NCBI GenBank assembly: GCA_031002005.1 | Contig: JARYHS010008074.1 | Span: forward strand, 350,634,932 to 350,698,931 | Direction: 5' to 3' | Length of the DNA: 64,000 bases | From: Vandiemenella viatica | Taxonomy: Eukaryota > Arthropoda > Insecta > Orthoptera > Morabidae | Shown here: in pieces, positions 31,601 through 43,504 of the stretch | How the letters are laid out: every line of letters starts with the position of its first letter | Numbering within the stretch: position 1 is the stretch's first letter | Translations under genes and position numbers: made by a program | The notes under the pieces: generated by a model | Databases searched by the model: none | Told to the model about the DNA's origin: nothing | What the model saw: only the letters and a program-made list of their open reading frames with translations

Positions 31601-31779
31601 GAAAACAAAGACAAACTGCTAGACCTGCACTTAATGTTTGCGGTAGATTTCCAAAATATTATCAAAAAATATTTTAACAAGAGTAAAATGTGAAAAAATC
31701 CCTTTGGAATAGATGTTAGCTATTCTGTGAGGCAAAATATCACTCTTCAAATCAATTGTGCAACCTCGAAGAAACCAAC

Positions 31780-32208
31780 AGGACCTAAACGTCATAGTTT
31801 TGAATGCGAATAAACTGAAGAATAAGAGACTAGAGCTATAGGAATTAGAGAAAAGGTACAAGATAGATATTTTTCTCATAAGCAAAACATTTCTAAAACC
31901 AAAGGACAATTTTAGTTTTGGGAATAACGGTATACTGGTATGACAGAATTCATAAACCCAATGGTGGAACAGCTATTATTATCAAGTAGAACCTAACACA
32001 TTAGTGTACGCCAAACCCATACCTTTTGACTGTGGAAGAATCAGCAGTAAAACTCTAGACGGTGAAAGGACACGTTTTTCTGGTAGGACCTTGACAGCCC
32101 CCTAATCAATGGCTCATAGAATTTGATATGGACACCATCTTGGCTTTAGGCCACAAAATAATAAAATTTGCTGATGTAAATACCAAACACTGGGTTTGGA
32201 ATTCACTG
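31780..32208 (+). pseudogene. Jockey-type ORF2 endonuclease, N-terminal half
   Basis: Reads LNVIVLNANKLKNKRLEL, stop, ELEKRYKIDIFLISKTFLK (the 'xxWNxNGLxxKxxEL...DIxLxxETxL' start of apurinic-type endonuclease), then ERTRFSGRTLTAP... and FDMDTILALGHKIIKFADVN followed by TKHWVWNS (the GDxNAKHxxW block with Gly-Asp changed to Ala-Asp). It is cut by a mariner after 'NS' at the TA 32209-32210. Confidence 0.7.
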
Positions 32209-32210
32209 TA

Positions 32211-33528
32211 TGAGATTTGTCCGGAAAATACGTATAAACGTTGAATAATGTCTTTATGTTACAGGTTGCAGTCACCGCCAGGTGGGACTACTGCTGTAAT
32301 CAATCCCATCATGCTCAGTTTGAGTCAGAGCACTCTGCGTGAAGGTGGGAGTGTGTGGCAGCTTGTTGACAGTTACCCTTTTTCACCTGCCGTCGGCATG
32401 GAGCTCTCTCTGATTGAGAAACAGCGCGTCAACATCAAGTTTCTTGCATAGCTAGGCAAGAATGGCCGTGAGATTTTTGAGTGTTTGAAACAGGTTTATG
32501 GAGACAATTCTCTGAAGGAACCAACCATGAACTAGTGGTTAAAAAGGTTCCGGGATGGCCGAGAAGAAGTGAACGATGACCCTCGCGCAGGACGCCCGTC
32601 GACATCAAGTTCCGATGCAAATGTTGAACCAATTCGGGCTTGTGTTCTTAAAGACCGTAGATTGACAGTCAGAATGATTGTTGACGAGCTGTCAATCCCC
32701 AAAACAATCGTTCACGAAATCCTGACACAAAAACTTGAAATGAAGAAATTGTGTGCGAAAATCATACCGAAGCTCTTGACGCCAGAACAGAAAGCAAAGA
32801 GGGTTGAGTGCTGTGAGGATTGGTTGGAAGCAGAGGAACGAGGGGACTTTCTCAACCGACTCATCACTGGAGACAAGTCCTGGTTTTACTAATTCGATGT
32901 GGAGCTCAAATCTCAAAGCAAGGAATGGAAACTAGCAGGAGAACCGAGAACAAATAAGTCGCGAAAATCAAGGTCCAATGTGAAGACAATGTTGATTGTT
33001 TTCTTTGATTCTAGGGGCATTGTTCACAAGGAATTTGTCCCTCCCAGCCAGAGAGTGAACGGAAATTTTTACGTTGAAATTCTGACATGGCTCGGAGCTC
33101 ATGTGGCCCGAGTTCGACCGGAGTTGGCAAAAGGGGTCAGGTGGATCCTTCATCACGACAATGCGCCCGCTCACATGTCACTCATTGTGCACGAGTTTTT
33201 GGCCCGAAGCTCAATCACCGTGACAGACCACCAGACTTATTCACCCGATTTAGCCTCGTGTGACTTCTTCATGTTCCCGAAATGCAAAATGGTGCTTCGG
33301 GGGCGGCACTTGGGAGATGTGGAAGCCATCACGGCGGAAACGAAACGGCAACTGAACAACATCACAACTGAAGACTTTCAGCAATGTTATCAACAGCGGA
33401 AACGGCATTGGTAGAAGTGTATCGCGTCTCAGGGCGAGTACTTTGAAGGAGACCATTTGGTAATACCTGAATAATTGTAAAATAAAGTTATTATTCAACT
33501 TTTATATGTATTTTCTGGACAAACCTGA
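32211..33528 (+). mobile_element. Full-length mariner, 1,318 bp, long TIRs, inserted in jockey ORF2
   Basis: The left end TGAGATTTGTCCGGAAAATA and the complement of the right end TCAGGTTTGTCCAGAAAATA match along ~39 bp (to 'gttgaataat'). TA lies outside both ends (32209-32210 and 33529-33530). The jockey endonuclease resumes immediately after, so this is a clean secondary insertion. Confidence 0.92.
32398..33474 (+). pseudogene. Mariner transposase: one continuous frame with four in-frame stops
   Basis: A single frame from MELSLIEKQRVNIKFLA to GEYFEGDHLVIPE gives ~358 codons, the normal family length, with no frameshift. Domains: first HTH (IFECLKQVYGDNSLKEP), linker (DDPRAGRPSTSSSDANVE), second HTH (TVRMIVDELSIPKTIVHEIL), then the catalytic core with all three Asp: ITGDKSWFY, ILHHDNAPAH and YSPDLASCDFF. 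By count 34 residues separate the second and third Asp (DD34D). Stops: TAG 32449-32451, TAG ~32533, TAA ~32890, TAG 33412-33414; each is one substitution from the likely sense codon (CAG/AAG/GAA). The conserved WxFDVELK and QKCI contexts support this. It is recently dead, or very slightly decayed. Confidence 0.92.
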
Positions 33529-35750
33529 TATACCATCCCAAGTAGTACACACTTATTTCAACTCACAAAAAACAGGAACACTGAAGTGTTGGACCAAACA
33601 GACCCCACACATTTTCCAGCATATCCTCATTGGCACACTGATTTCATCGACATAGTAGCAGCATATCTTTCTGCAAACTATTACTAAATTATTCCCAGGT
33701 CACTTACCCTTACTGGCCAAAATAGAAAAATGTCATCACATCTTAAAACTCCTAAAATAATTTTTTAAAACTGATTGGTTATATTTTAATTGGATCCTAC
33801 ACAATAAAATAAACAATGCTTTTGATGTCTCCTGGCCAACTATTATATTGAACAATATTAGTAGCTGAAAAAATCATGTTTGAACTACATTTATAAAGGA
33901 ATACCCAATGAACTAGAAGAACTGAAGCACCTCACAAACTACCATCTTCGACTCTAGCAACATCACCATGACCCACAAGATAAGCTGGCTTACAACCGTT
34001 ACACCCACCAACTTCACTACGGGCTCCAGGAGTCGGTAAATCGGAGGACTGCTGTTGCAGAACAGGGATGTGGGGCAATTAATATGCACCTGGAAGAAAC
34101 CACTCCAACCTGAAATAGCACTAATAGGGCCCGCAGGATCAGTATTCCTGCCAGCTGCAAAAGCAGAACTACTAGCAGACCAATTCACTGAGCAATACCA
34201 GCCACAAGTAAGTCAACAAATGGACGACTACCAACTGACAGAAGAAATTACAAAGGATATTATGAGACCAGCACACACTGCCCTACTTATAATACCAACA
34301 CCAGGGGAAATTTGGAGCTGTATCAAAAAACTAGTGAACAGGAGATCACCTGGTGCTGAAGGTATTTCAAATTCCCGTTTAAACAACCTTCAGAAAAAGG
34401 GAGTAGTTCTTGTAATCAGAATCATGCTGCAAAGCTACTTTACTGCCATATGTAACACTTCCAAAGGAACAGCTGTTCCAAATAATGGGAAAAAACTTAA
34501 CCAGTGCAGCTAATTACCGTCCATTTAGTCTTCTCAGCTCTACATACAAAATCCTGGAACGAATCATCCTAAAGCATCTCAAGGAAGAAACAACTAGAAA
34601 CCAGACTATCCTTACAGAAAAAATCAACTTCCAACCAAGGGTGTCAGCCACAGGCTATCTAATCTTGCTAACTGAGGATGTCAGCCACGGCCTGAATATC
34701 ATCAGCTCCACTGCAGCAGTTTTTCTAGACGTCAAAAAGGCCTATGACTGAGTTTCGCATGCAAAACTACTACAGAAACTACAACAACAAACAACCATCC
34801 CAGAATGTTATATTAAATTCCTTGGTAGGTACCTGTCAAATGAAAGATTCTTCATGGTGCCTGACGGCTGGAATTCCACAATGCATCCAATACGCCCTGG
34901 AATCCCACAAGGTTCTGTCATTTCTCCGCTCCTATTTAATATTTATGGCAACGATTTCCCAACAACACCCAACGTCATTCTGGCTCAATTTTCGGATGAT
35001 ACAGAAACTGGGAGAGTCCATTCAGCTAATATCAAGAGACTTTCATGAACTATAAAAATGATAGAAAAATGGTTACTGGCAAACAAAATTAGTATCAACC
35101 CAGATAAGAGGCTGTAGTATATTTTAATAAAAAGAGACTGCTCCTAGAAACGAATTTACAAATGTTGGAACACCAAATGCCCTGGCATGTCAAACATTGC
35201 TACTTTGGAGTAATGCTTCACATATGGCTGACCTTTTGCCAACACATACAGGGGAAAAGAAAAAAAGCTATAACCATACTTCTCAACATGTATCCCATAC
35301 CAAATAGCAGAAACTTAATCCTGGAAATGAAACTAAGAATGTACTGTCCAGTGACATTATCAGCACTATTGCATCGATGCCAAATTTGGGGCACTACACC
35401 TAAAAAAAAAAAAAATTGAAATCATACAACAGATACAGGAAAGATGATTAAAAATAATTTGCAACATTCCAAACTATACCCCAAGAGAAGAAATCCATGC
35501 AATAATATCCACAAGAAAAATTGTCAATGAAATCAGAAGATTAACCCCTGACTTCTACAACAGAATTGATACAGACTAAAAGAAAACAGACTCAACAACC
35601 TAGGAACATTACAACCAAAGACATGGCACACTGAAGTAAAAATCTTAAAGTGCAGAAGAACCAAGTTGGGGTTTTAAATAAGGTCAAAGTATTATAGCCA
35701 AATGTGATAATAAAAGTGTCCCCAAACAAAACAAAACCTGATACAGTAAA
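33529..35750 (+). pseudogene. Jockey-type ORF2: endonuclease end, reverse transcriptase and 3' end
   Basis: After the mariner the endonuclease continues HTYFNSQKTGTLKCWTKQTP (PTHFPAHxxxxPDVIDI-like block). From 34055: GPAGSVFLPAAKAELLADQF then TEQYQPQ, IKKLVNRRSPGAEGISNSRL (motif 0), NYRPFSLLSSTYKILERIIL (motif 1), FLDVKKAYD, stop, VSHAKLLQKL (motif A; Asp present), RPGIPQGSVISPLLFNIYGN (motif B) and LAQFSDDTET (motif C; ADD replaced by SDD). Then 'YFGVMLHIWLTFCQHI', LRMYCPVTLSALLHRCQIWG and IIQQIQERWLKIICNIPNYT (C-terminal block). Frames change several times. A terminal A-rich region lies near 35720-35745. Confidence 0.85.
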
Positions 35751-35948
35751 TTAGGCTGCAAATACATGGAATTTTAACATCACAAAAAAGGGGGCATGGT
35801 GGTAACCAATATGCTGTAAATGGCAGTAAAGCATATCCTCACAAAACAAGTTTAAGAACTAATTTTCATTTCCTACTTTGAAACAATTCATTTATTCAGG
35901 ATGAAAAATATCTTGTGGTCTAACCGAAACTACTTCTAACTCTATAGC

Positions 35949-36318
35949 GAGCGTCCATAAACTACATAGCTCCATTTTGGCCTCCTGTGAACCCCCCACC
36001 CCATAGCCTGATGTGACTTTAGCCTCTACCTTCCCCCGCCCCCCTCCCCAAGTGGCACATAACCTTTTCCCCTATTGATTCCAGAAGACATTTTGTACTG
36101 TTTTCTCTTGTTAGACTATCGTAAATTACATATGGAGAGAATTAAAGGGTGGAAATATATATTCACATGCTGGTTTTTGTTCTGTACCTTATTTTATCTG
36201 ACAAATAATATGAATAAAGATCTACGTGGCTTGGCTCGGAACCAGCCCTCCACCCACTTTTCAACTGATCCCTTCCCCCTCCCTCCCAGGCCGAGTCTCA
36301 CAGTTTATGGATGCTCCC
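35949..36318. mobile_element. TIR element (GAGCGTCCATAAACTAC family), 370 bp
   Basis: GAGCGTCCATAAACTACATA at 35949; the complement of the right end is GGGAGCATCCATAAACTGTG. The interior has pyrimidine-rich flanks and 'taaattacatatggagagaa', 'cacatgctggtttttgttct', 'gtaccttattttatctgaca' and 'ggcttggctcgga', which recur in the same order at 54770-54900. No firm TSD. Confidence 0.65.
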
Positions 36319-36319
36319 A

Positions 36320-36885
36320 TACGAATTTCTTTCAGACCTGTTGAGCCAGTGTGGAATATTTGAGTTACAAACATCTAGCCATCTATTCATACTTTCAAAT
36401 TTATAATATCATTAGTATTATGTGTGAATCATGTATCTACAAACATCTATAACAATGTTAGAAAACTGAGGGGAAGAATAGGAATTCAGATAGCTGTAAA
36501 ACTAGTTGCCAAATATCTTAGAATGTGGGAGATCTCAAATAACTAGTTTAATGGGACCAATGGAGAAAATCATTCAGAGATAGTTGGGGGAAAATTGATA
36601 GAGGAGCTTTTCCACATAAATAGAAATGAGCAGCCCTAAAATTTTCAAAAAGAATCCGAGTATATTATGAGGGAACAAAGTTTGCTATAAAAGTATAAGT
36701 AGTGTTTTGTTTCACATACATCCTATTTTCAGTAAACCAGTTCCTTTATCATTTGTGTTACCAATTGTGTTCTGCAGTTATTTCCACAAACAAATCCATC
36801 TGTTCTCCAATGTACTCTCTCTAACTTCTGCATCTCATACTCAAAAACACTTAAGGTTGTCAACAAGAAACTCTTTCTCCAATTT
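36320..36885. other. No recognised feature
   Basis: AT-rich sequence. Small open frames (36707-36889) have no recognisable motif. Confidence 0.45.
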
Positions 36886-36889
36886 GTAA

Positions 36890-37620
36890 TAATAAAAAAT
36901 CTTATCTTTTTATGTGTTAGTAAGCAGACTCTTTCTGAAATTTTTCTTCATTCTTTATTGCCTTACCCACTCAAAAAATTTGTCCATGTTCCCTCTATTT
37001 TTTCACAGTTCTCTATAATTTTAATCCTTTTTATAATGTCACATCATCAATATAAAACAGATTTTTAAGGGTAAACCACAACAACAAAAAAATCATTTAC
37101 TACCCTAATTAGCAACAATGGTGATAACACTAACTTTGGCACTCCTATTTTTACCTCATTTATTTTGCAATTCTAACCCTAACTCTTTGGTTTCTACTTC
37201 TCAACATTTCTTTCACACAGCAGATCAAATTTTTATCCTCTTCAATGGTTTTTCCTTATTTAGCACTATTTTATCAAATTTCTTTGGCCAGTTCCAGAGC
37301 TACGTTATCATCAGCTTACATAGAACAATGATCTCAAATTAATTTTTGAAGGTTTTTTTCATTTTTATGTACCGATATTAGTATAGTATTTTTATAGTCC
37401 TCTGGTAAATCTCTACAAACAACTAAATAATGTTTCAAAGAATGATACAATCCCCTATACACCTATCTCTAAAAAATCTTAGAAATGTTTTCCACTTTGG
37501 ACCCTTTATGCACAGTGATGCCTTTGTTCCAGTCTTCCAGAACCAATTTATTTTTTCAAATTAAAATCAGTGTTGTGTATGATGACTCTATTTCCACAAT
37601 ACCAGTTAGAGTTATTATTG
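36890..37620 (-). pseudogene. Strongly decayed LINE reverse transcriptase
   Basis: Minus-strand pieces: ITVHKGSKVENISKIF (the 'xIPKxGSxxxxxNYRPI' entry to RT), RNQRVRVRIAK, stop, NEVKIGVPK then SVLSPLLLIRVVNDFF (GVPQGSVLSPLLFxxYINDF), and KSVLYIDDVTL (YADD block; Ala to Ile). Stops are frequent. The plus-strand open frames here are shadows. Confidence 0.55.
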
Positions 37621-37933
37621 CGATTGATACTTTATTTTCCCTACTGTCTCAACTACTCTCGATGTCAAATCTTCCATTAAGTGTCCCCATATGTCAACTT
37701 ACTGCCCAAGTTTGCTGTATATACCACATTTAAAAGGACTACAAAAAATTTCTTTTACGTCTTCTTTAGCTTATCCATGTTCTCAACTTTTATTTTTAAC
37801 AATTATATGTAATACTTTCCTATTCCCTTCAATGTGTTTCTTCAATGTTTTTGTCCATTTTCCAACCACTTCTTCTTTTCTTCCTGCACCATTAGTTTGG
37901 ATAGTGGAAACAAAGTAACTGCTGTTGGACACT

Positions 37934-37999
37934 AAAAGTAAGATAGGAAAGGGAAAGATGACCCATCACTTACCACAGATGAAGGCAGGAGGGCGAGAT
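37934..37999 (-). mobile_element. PLE 3'-terminal fragment
   Basis: About 66 bp ('aagtaagataggaaagggaa' onward to 'ggcaggagggcgagat') are nearly identical to the reverse complement of 44070-44130 and to 42907-42975. Only the terminus is present. Confidence 0.6.
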
Positions 38000-38274
38000 T
38001 TGTATTTGATCCATGAAGTCATAATTTATGACATAGGACAAGTCATCAGTAATTACAGTAAGCATTACACTATAAGTTTTTCACACAATTCAGGACTATA
38101 TATTATTACTATAACTATCATAATTAAAACTGCACAGTCAATACAAGCAACATATGAAATACATCTGTTCAACTGAAGTAAAATGAATATTTCGATGTTT
38201 TACAAGTTACAATGCGAAATAATTCAATCTTGTTTGTTCATGTCTCGATGGTTCATATATTCATCTGCGCTATG

Positions 38275-39258
38275 TAGTTCAGGCAGGAAAGTAAAATTTA
38301 CGGAGACACATGTCTTTGGTCGAAATACGAAAATATCCTTGATCGGTCACTTTCAACCACCATATCTCCCACACTCCCTCAGTTACTGAAATTCGGCCAA
38401 TGTTGTGATCGAAAAGTGAATCTGTGTTACTACCACACACAAACGCCAGTGATCTGCGATAGATAGATTTCACTGAAAAGTGATACAAGACACATGCGTC
38501 TTTGGCAGAAATATGAAATTGCCACAGGTCGACCCTTTCAACCCCCATACCTTCCACACCCCCATAGCTACTGACATCTAACAACCATAGTGCATGAAAG
38601 GAGACATGATACTACTACCACACATAAACACCAATGGTCTATGCTATGTAGTTGTGGCAGAAAAGTGACACATGCAGGGACACATGTCTTTCGTCGAAAT
38701 ACGAAAATATCCTTGATCAGCCAATTTCAACCACCATATCTCCCACACTCCCACAGTTACTGAAATTCGGCCAATGTTGTGATCAAAAGGTAACTCTGTG
38801 TTACTACCACACACAAACGCCAGTGATCTGAGATTTTTCGCTGAAGAGTGATACACCAAGCCACATGCGTCTTTGGCAGAAATATGGAATTGCCGCAGGT
38901 CGACCACTTTCAATCCCCATATCTCCCACACCCCTATAGCTACCAACATCTAACAACCAAAGTGCATGACAGGAGACATGATTCTACTGCCACACACAAA
39001 CACCAATGCTCTATGCGATGTAGTTGTGGCAGGAAAGAGAAGTATAAGGAGACACAAATTTTTGGTAGAAATATGAAAACGCCCTGCATGACCATCTTTA
39101 ATCATCATATCTCCCACATCCCCACATATATCGGCATTCAGCCAACGTTGTGGATGACAGGAAACTCCATGCTACTTCCACACACAAACACAAGTGATAT
39201 GTGCTAGGTAGTGGAGGCTGAAAAGTGAAATATAGGAAAACACACGTCTATGTTGATA
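38275..39258 (-). mobile_element. Helitron-like minisatellite element, reverse orientation
   Basis: The reverse complement begins near 39258 with 'atagacgtgtgttttcctat', 'ttcacttttcagcctccac', the same 5' start as 2378 and 51174. It runs through ~180-bp units with the two alternating types. The 3' (low-coordinate) end lacks the hairpin-CTAG tail, stopping near 38275. Open frames are repeat shadows. The unit 38700-38840 closely matches 38320-38460, so some dimers are recent duplicates. Confidence 0.6.
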
Positions 39259-39269
39259 TATATATTTAA

Positions 39270-41470
39270 GATAAGATTATGTAAATTTGATGTTTGTTTT
39301 ATTTATGTCTTCAGGAAAAGAGTTGTACAGAACTTCAGGTTGGTGGAGTACACTATTTTGGTATAGAGCTTTCTTGCGCCACTCTATATGAAAACCGTTC
39401 CTATTCCTTGTTTTATATTTATGAATTTCCGCATTTAGCAATGCATACTCCTGATGTGATTTCAGGAAGCAGATACACTCAAATAAATATATAGATGGTA
39501 GAGTCAATATTTTTAGCTCTTTAAAAATTTCCCTGCAGGATTCTCTACGTTTCATACCTTTCATGATTCTTATAGCTCTCTTTTGAAGTATGAATGCCTG
39601 TTTGCTGAATTTCCCCAGAAAATTATACCATATGTTAATAAGCCATGCATATATGAATAGAAGCACATAATATAGTTTTCAAAGATCAGCACTCATTAAG
39701 CATTCTTAAAATATAACAACATTTCTTAACTTCTCATTCAGTGACTCAATATGTTTATCCCACTTTAAATGTTCATTCAACCACATTCTTAGAAATTTTG
39801 TATCATACATTTGTTTTATATAAGCATCTCCTATCTTCACCAAATTATTACTGTTATTTTTGTTCATTATATGAGTGAAACTAATCCATGCTGTCTTTTC
39901 ATTTTTTACAATCAAGCAATTATCTTGGAACCAATTTTACACTTCTTTTGTTGTTGCTGTAGTTTTCTGTTGTAGGTCAACTTCATCCTGCCTTTTTATA
40001 AAAATATTAGTGTCGTTTGCAATCAATACCTCATCTGCTGTTAATAAATGATTTGGTAAATCATTTATATAAGGAATAGTACGGGCCCTAAGACTGAGCT
40101 TTGTGGTACTCCGTGATCAACTTTCTGATATTCTGAGAAATATTCTTTATCATTATGACATATTTTTACTCTCTGGTATCTGTTGGAGAGATATGATTTA
40201 AACCAATCATATGCTTTGCCACAAATACCATATCTAAAATTTTTTGGTATGTTTGTGTAGTGTTTACTGATAATGTGTGCAAACTTTTTTGGATCCTGAA
40301 TGATTTTTCCTTCACTTTTTATAACATATGAATTAGTTTTTGCTTTAAAATTGCCTGTGTTTTTATTTATAATTGTCCAAATGGATTTTATTTTATTCGA
40401 ACTTTTGGATATATGTGTATCATTTGACTGGTTTGTTCCCCCCCCCCCCCCCACTAATATCACTTTTTTCAAAAATTTTCTATAGCATTTTACATGTAAT
40501 TTTAATTTTTTATCTTGCTTAGCTAATTTATTTAGAATTCTAAGATTTTCTGCAGATTTTTTAATGCCCTGGGTTATCCGTGTGACTGGTTTGCTTATAA
40601 TTCTAACTCTTTTTAATGGGAATGCAACTTCATAACAATATAAGTATTTAGACGTAAAACAATTAAACTTATCATCTATTCTATTATGTATCCCTTGAAA
40701 TATGTAGCTGAAAGTCATAATACTATCATCATTAAAGGACCTCCTCTGCACATACTTTTCACCAGTCCTGTATGTTTTGGTAAATATGTTCTTCACAGAC
40801 AATTTAATAGCCAGATGATCAGAGAAACCCATATCTATTGTTGAGATGTTATAGTTACATATTTCCTTGCTGATAAATATTTGGTCGATTGCAGATTCAC
40901 TCTCGTTCCTGTACCCAGTGAGATCATACACAGTTGCATACATATTGTAAGACATTTCAAGTTTATTAGTAGTTGCTTTCTAACACAATTGCCATTAAAG
41001 TCAACATTAAAGTCTCCAACTAATACTATAAGGTTTGCTTGATTTTTCAGTTCGCTTAGAAGATCTTTCATGTTTTCTAAGAATACTGTAAAGTTGCCAG
41101 ATGGTGATAAATATACACACACAACAGTAATTTTGCATTCTATAAGTACACATGCAGAGAATTCAAAATCTTTTTCAAGACATTTTGCACTTTTCTATCT
41201 TATTTCCTTTTACTTCAAATTAGGCTCAACATATATACATGTACCACCACACTTGTAGGTTTCTCTGCAGAAACTGCTTATCAATTCAAAATGTGAGCTG
41301 AACTTGTTTGAAATTCTTGCAACCAGTGCTCACTTATACTCAAAACTGACACATCATTCAAAGTGCTATTTAACAACACTTCATATTCACTTAGTTTATT
41401 ACTTAAACCTTGCACATTTTGATACAGAACTGTAACTAGTTCATTTGATCATGTTTTATGTGTGCTCCTG
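39270..41470 (-). pseudogene. CR1-like LINE ORF2 (endonuclease plus internally deleted RT)
   Basis: On the minus strand from 41465: VLYQNVQGLSNKLSEYEVLL, VSVLSISEHWLQ (endonuclease start), YLSPSGNFTVFLENMKDLLS, NLIVLVGDFNVDFNGNC (GDFN intact), ESAIDQIFISKEI, MGFSDHLAIKLSV (SDH intact). The 40065-40955 frame passes the linker to KKFAHIISKHYTNIPKNFRY and straight into GICGKAYDWFKSYLSNRYQR, so RT motifs 0 to A are deleted in frame. VDHGVPQSSVLGPVLF (motif B) follows, then VLIANDTNIFIKR (motif C with ADD changed to AND), LRMWLNEHLKWDKHIE and QKRAIRIMKGMKRRESCREI...ILTLPSIYLFECICF. Inactive through deletion and catalytic change. Confidence 0.85.
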
Positions 41471-41473
41471 TTA

Positions 41474-42600
41474 CTATGTTGCATATTGCAGGATGATACT
41501 ATGGGTGTATTGTTTTTGTCTGTCACCACTAAAAATCCTCACTTCTTGGTGGTGGATGTCTCTATTGGGCAGGTTGTTTTCTTCTAAATACACCCATTTC
41601 GCTTTCAGTAGCACTTTCAGGATTTTTGGTAGAAAGTTACTTAGGGGCAGTATGTTGAATAGTAAATACCTGTTTGGATGCTGCTGTTGCTTCAACCACT
41701 GTTGTTGTAACAGATGACTCTGTACTGTCCAGAACAGAATTCTTGTGTTCTGCATACACAGTTGGTATTTGACATATTGCTGGTAGATCACTTCAAATTT
41801 TGAGTGATTTACATTTTCGTTTTTTGTTGCAATATGATGCAATATTTGATTAGCTAATGCTACTTTTTCTTTGTAGTTTCTGTGCATGCTATGTCTTGTA
41901 AATTCGTCTTTGGGATAGTTCACTTTCAAATACTTGACATTTGTAAAAGCTTAGCAGATTTTTTCGTACTTCCGATTTGTAGCCTCGATTTCTTTGTTTA
42001 CACATGAGGCTGGTATTAGGTCATGTCTGTGGGGAATGCTGACAACATAAACATTTATACGGTTAATTTTTCTTAATGTTTCTACTAAGGTTCTTGTTGC
42101 TGCCTTCGATTCATTTTTGCAGACGTTGTCATCGCTGCCTATAATCACGCAGCTGTCTCCAGTGTTAAAGTCCCACATTTTATCAAAATCTTTCACAATT
42201 TCACTCAACGGAGCACTAGGTTTAACTATGCCATTAACACTGAAATTATGATCCTTTTCCACAATAATTTCAGCTAGGCCTTTACCATGGCTAGAAGCAA
42301 GTAAAGAAATACCAGTTTTCTTCATGCGTTGATCATCGATGCATTTCTGAATCTTTAATGACCTGTTAGGAATTCTTTTTCTTACAAGGATTTTCTATAA
42401 CAACTTCAGTGTCATCTTCATTCTCAAAAGTTGCGGATGAAAGCTGATTAAATCAGTTTCTTGTATCTGCTTTAAAGAAATTCTGAACATTCTTAACACA
42501 CATAAACTTTTTAGGCCTAATAGAATTATTTTGGCAGTTGAACTTGCATTTTCGATTGTCATTTTTAGATTCTCCATTTGATGGATAAGCATGCTATCTG
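41474..42600 (-). pseudogene. CR1-like LINE ORF1 with SGNH/esterase-like domain
   Basis: The frame 42325-41951 reads MKKTGISLLASSHGKGLAEI (SxGxxL block I of SGNH hydrolases), then DSCVIIGSDDNVCKNESKAA (block with GxxDN) and INVYVVSIPHRHDLIPASCV. The next frame (41929-41474) gives VNYPKDEFTRHSMHRNYKEK, where family members have a 'xRHGxHLNxxGK' catalytic Asp-x-x-His-like segment. CR1-group LINE ORF1 proteins often carry such an esterase. Upstream (42600-42400) VKNVQNFFKADTRN is in a different frame. A KCVLCEELV segment near 42800 might be a zinc-binding start. Frameshifts split it into at least three pieces. Confidence 0.65.
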
Positions 42601-42886
42601 CATAAATATCGTTTTTAATTGCTTCTATAACTGACTCTTATTTTCACAAGAAAATTTTTTCTGTGGCTTCCATGGTAACATTTGGGATCGCACTCACATT
42701 CCGCACTCACGGTTTCCTACTTATTCATGGAACCACTGTAAACCCATTTTTGAATAACAGAACATAGTCTAATTCCAGTTGTCACCAATTCTTCGCATAA
42801 TACACACTTTATAGACGATAGAAATTTTTTTTCGGTGAGCAGCTAACAACAACTTCTATACCAGCCGCCATGACTCACTGGGGTGA

Positions 42887-43469
42887 ATGGAAGCCAAACT
42901 AATGGTACAAAAAATAAGATAGGAAAGGGAATGATGACCCATCACTTACCACAGATGAAGGCAGGAGGGTGAGATGAACATGTAAAAAACACAAAATTAA
43001 CAAATTGCACAATATTTTGGTAAGAAACCTTACTCATGTGAGAGGTGGGACATATGGCGGGGGGGAAGGTGCTATCACAACCCGACCCGCCACTTCAATG
43101 AAACAAAGGTGGAAACACGGGGTGGGGGTTAGAAGTGGAACAAGATAATTTCTGTGGCGCCTGTTTAGAAATTATATATTGAACATTAGGAAAGGATACA
43201 AAACCACCGTTTACCAAAGAAGGGGATTCCTGCAGCATTGGTACACGAAAAAACACAAACACACAAAGAAAGAATAGAATTTTTGAGCATGGCTCTTCCT
43301 CAGCAGAAGTGAGATGGCTGCACGCAAGCGGCCAGCAGCCATATATATATTGCCTCTGTCTGTGAGGCAGTCTCCAGCTGCGCCCACCTCTCATAATGTT
43401 CTCCCGAAAATTACTTTATTATTTGTGTTTGTGTCTTTTCTGTGTGTTCGCGCCCCACATCCATCATTT

Positions 43470-43504
<35 letters not shown>

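Noticed and set aside
34744..35055. 103-residue frame overlapping jockey RT
   Set aside because: The RT motifs GIPQGSVISPLLF and FSDDTE lie in the other frame (34854-35048).
43095..43394. 99-residue minus-strand frame (MRGGRSWRLPHRQRQYIYGC...)
   Set aside because: Lies in PLE non-coding terminal sequence; no domain.
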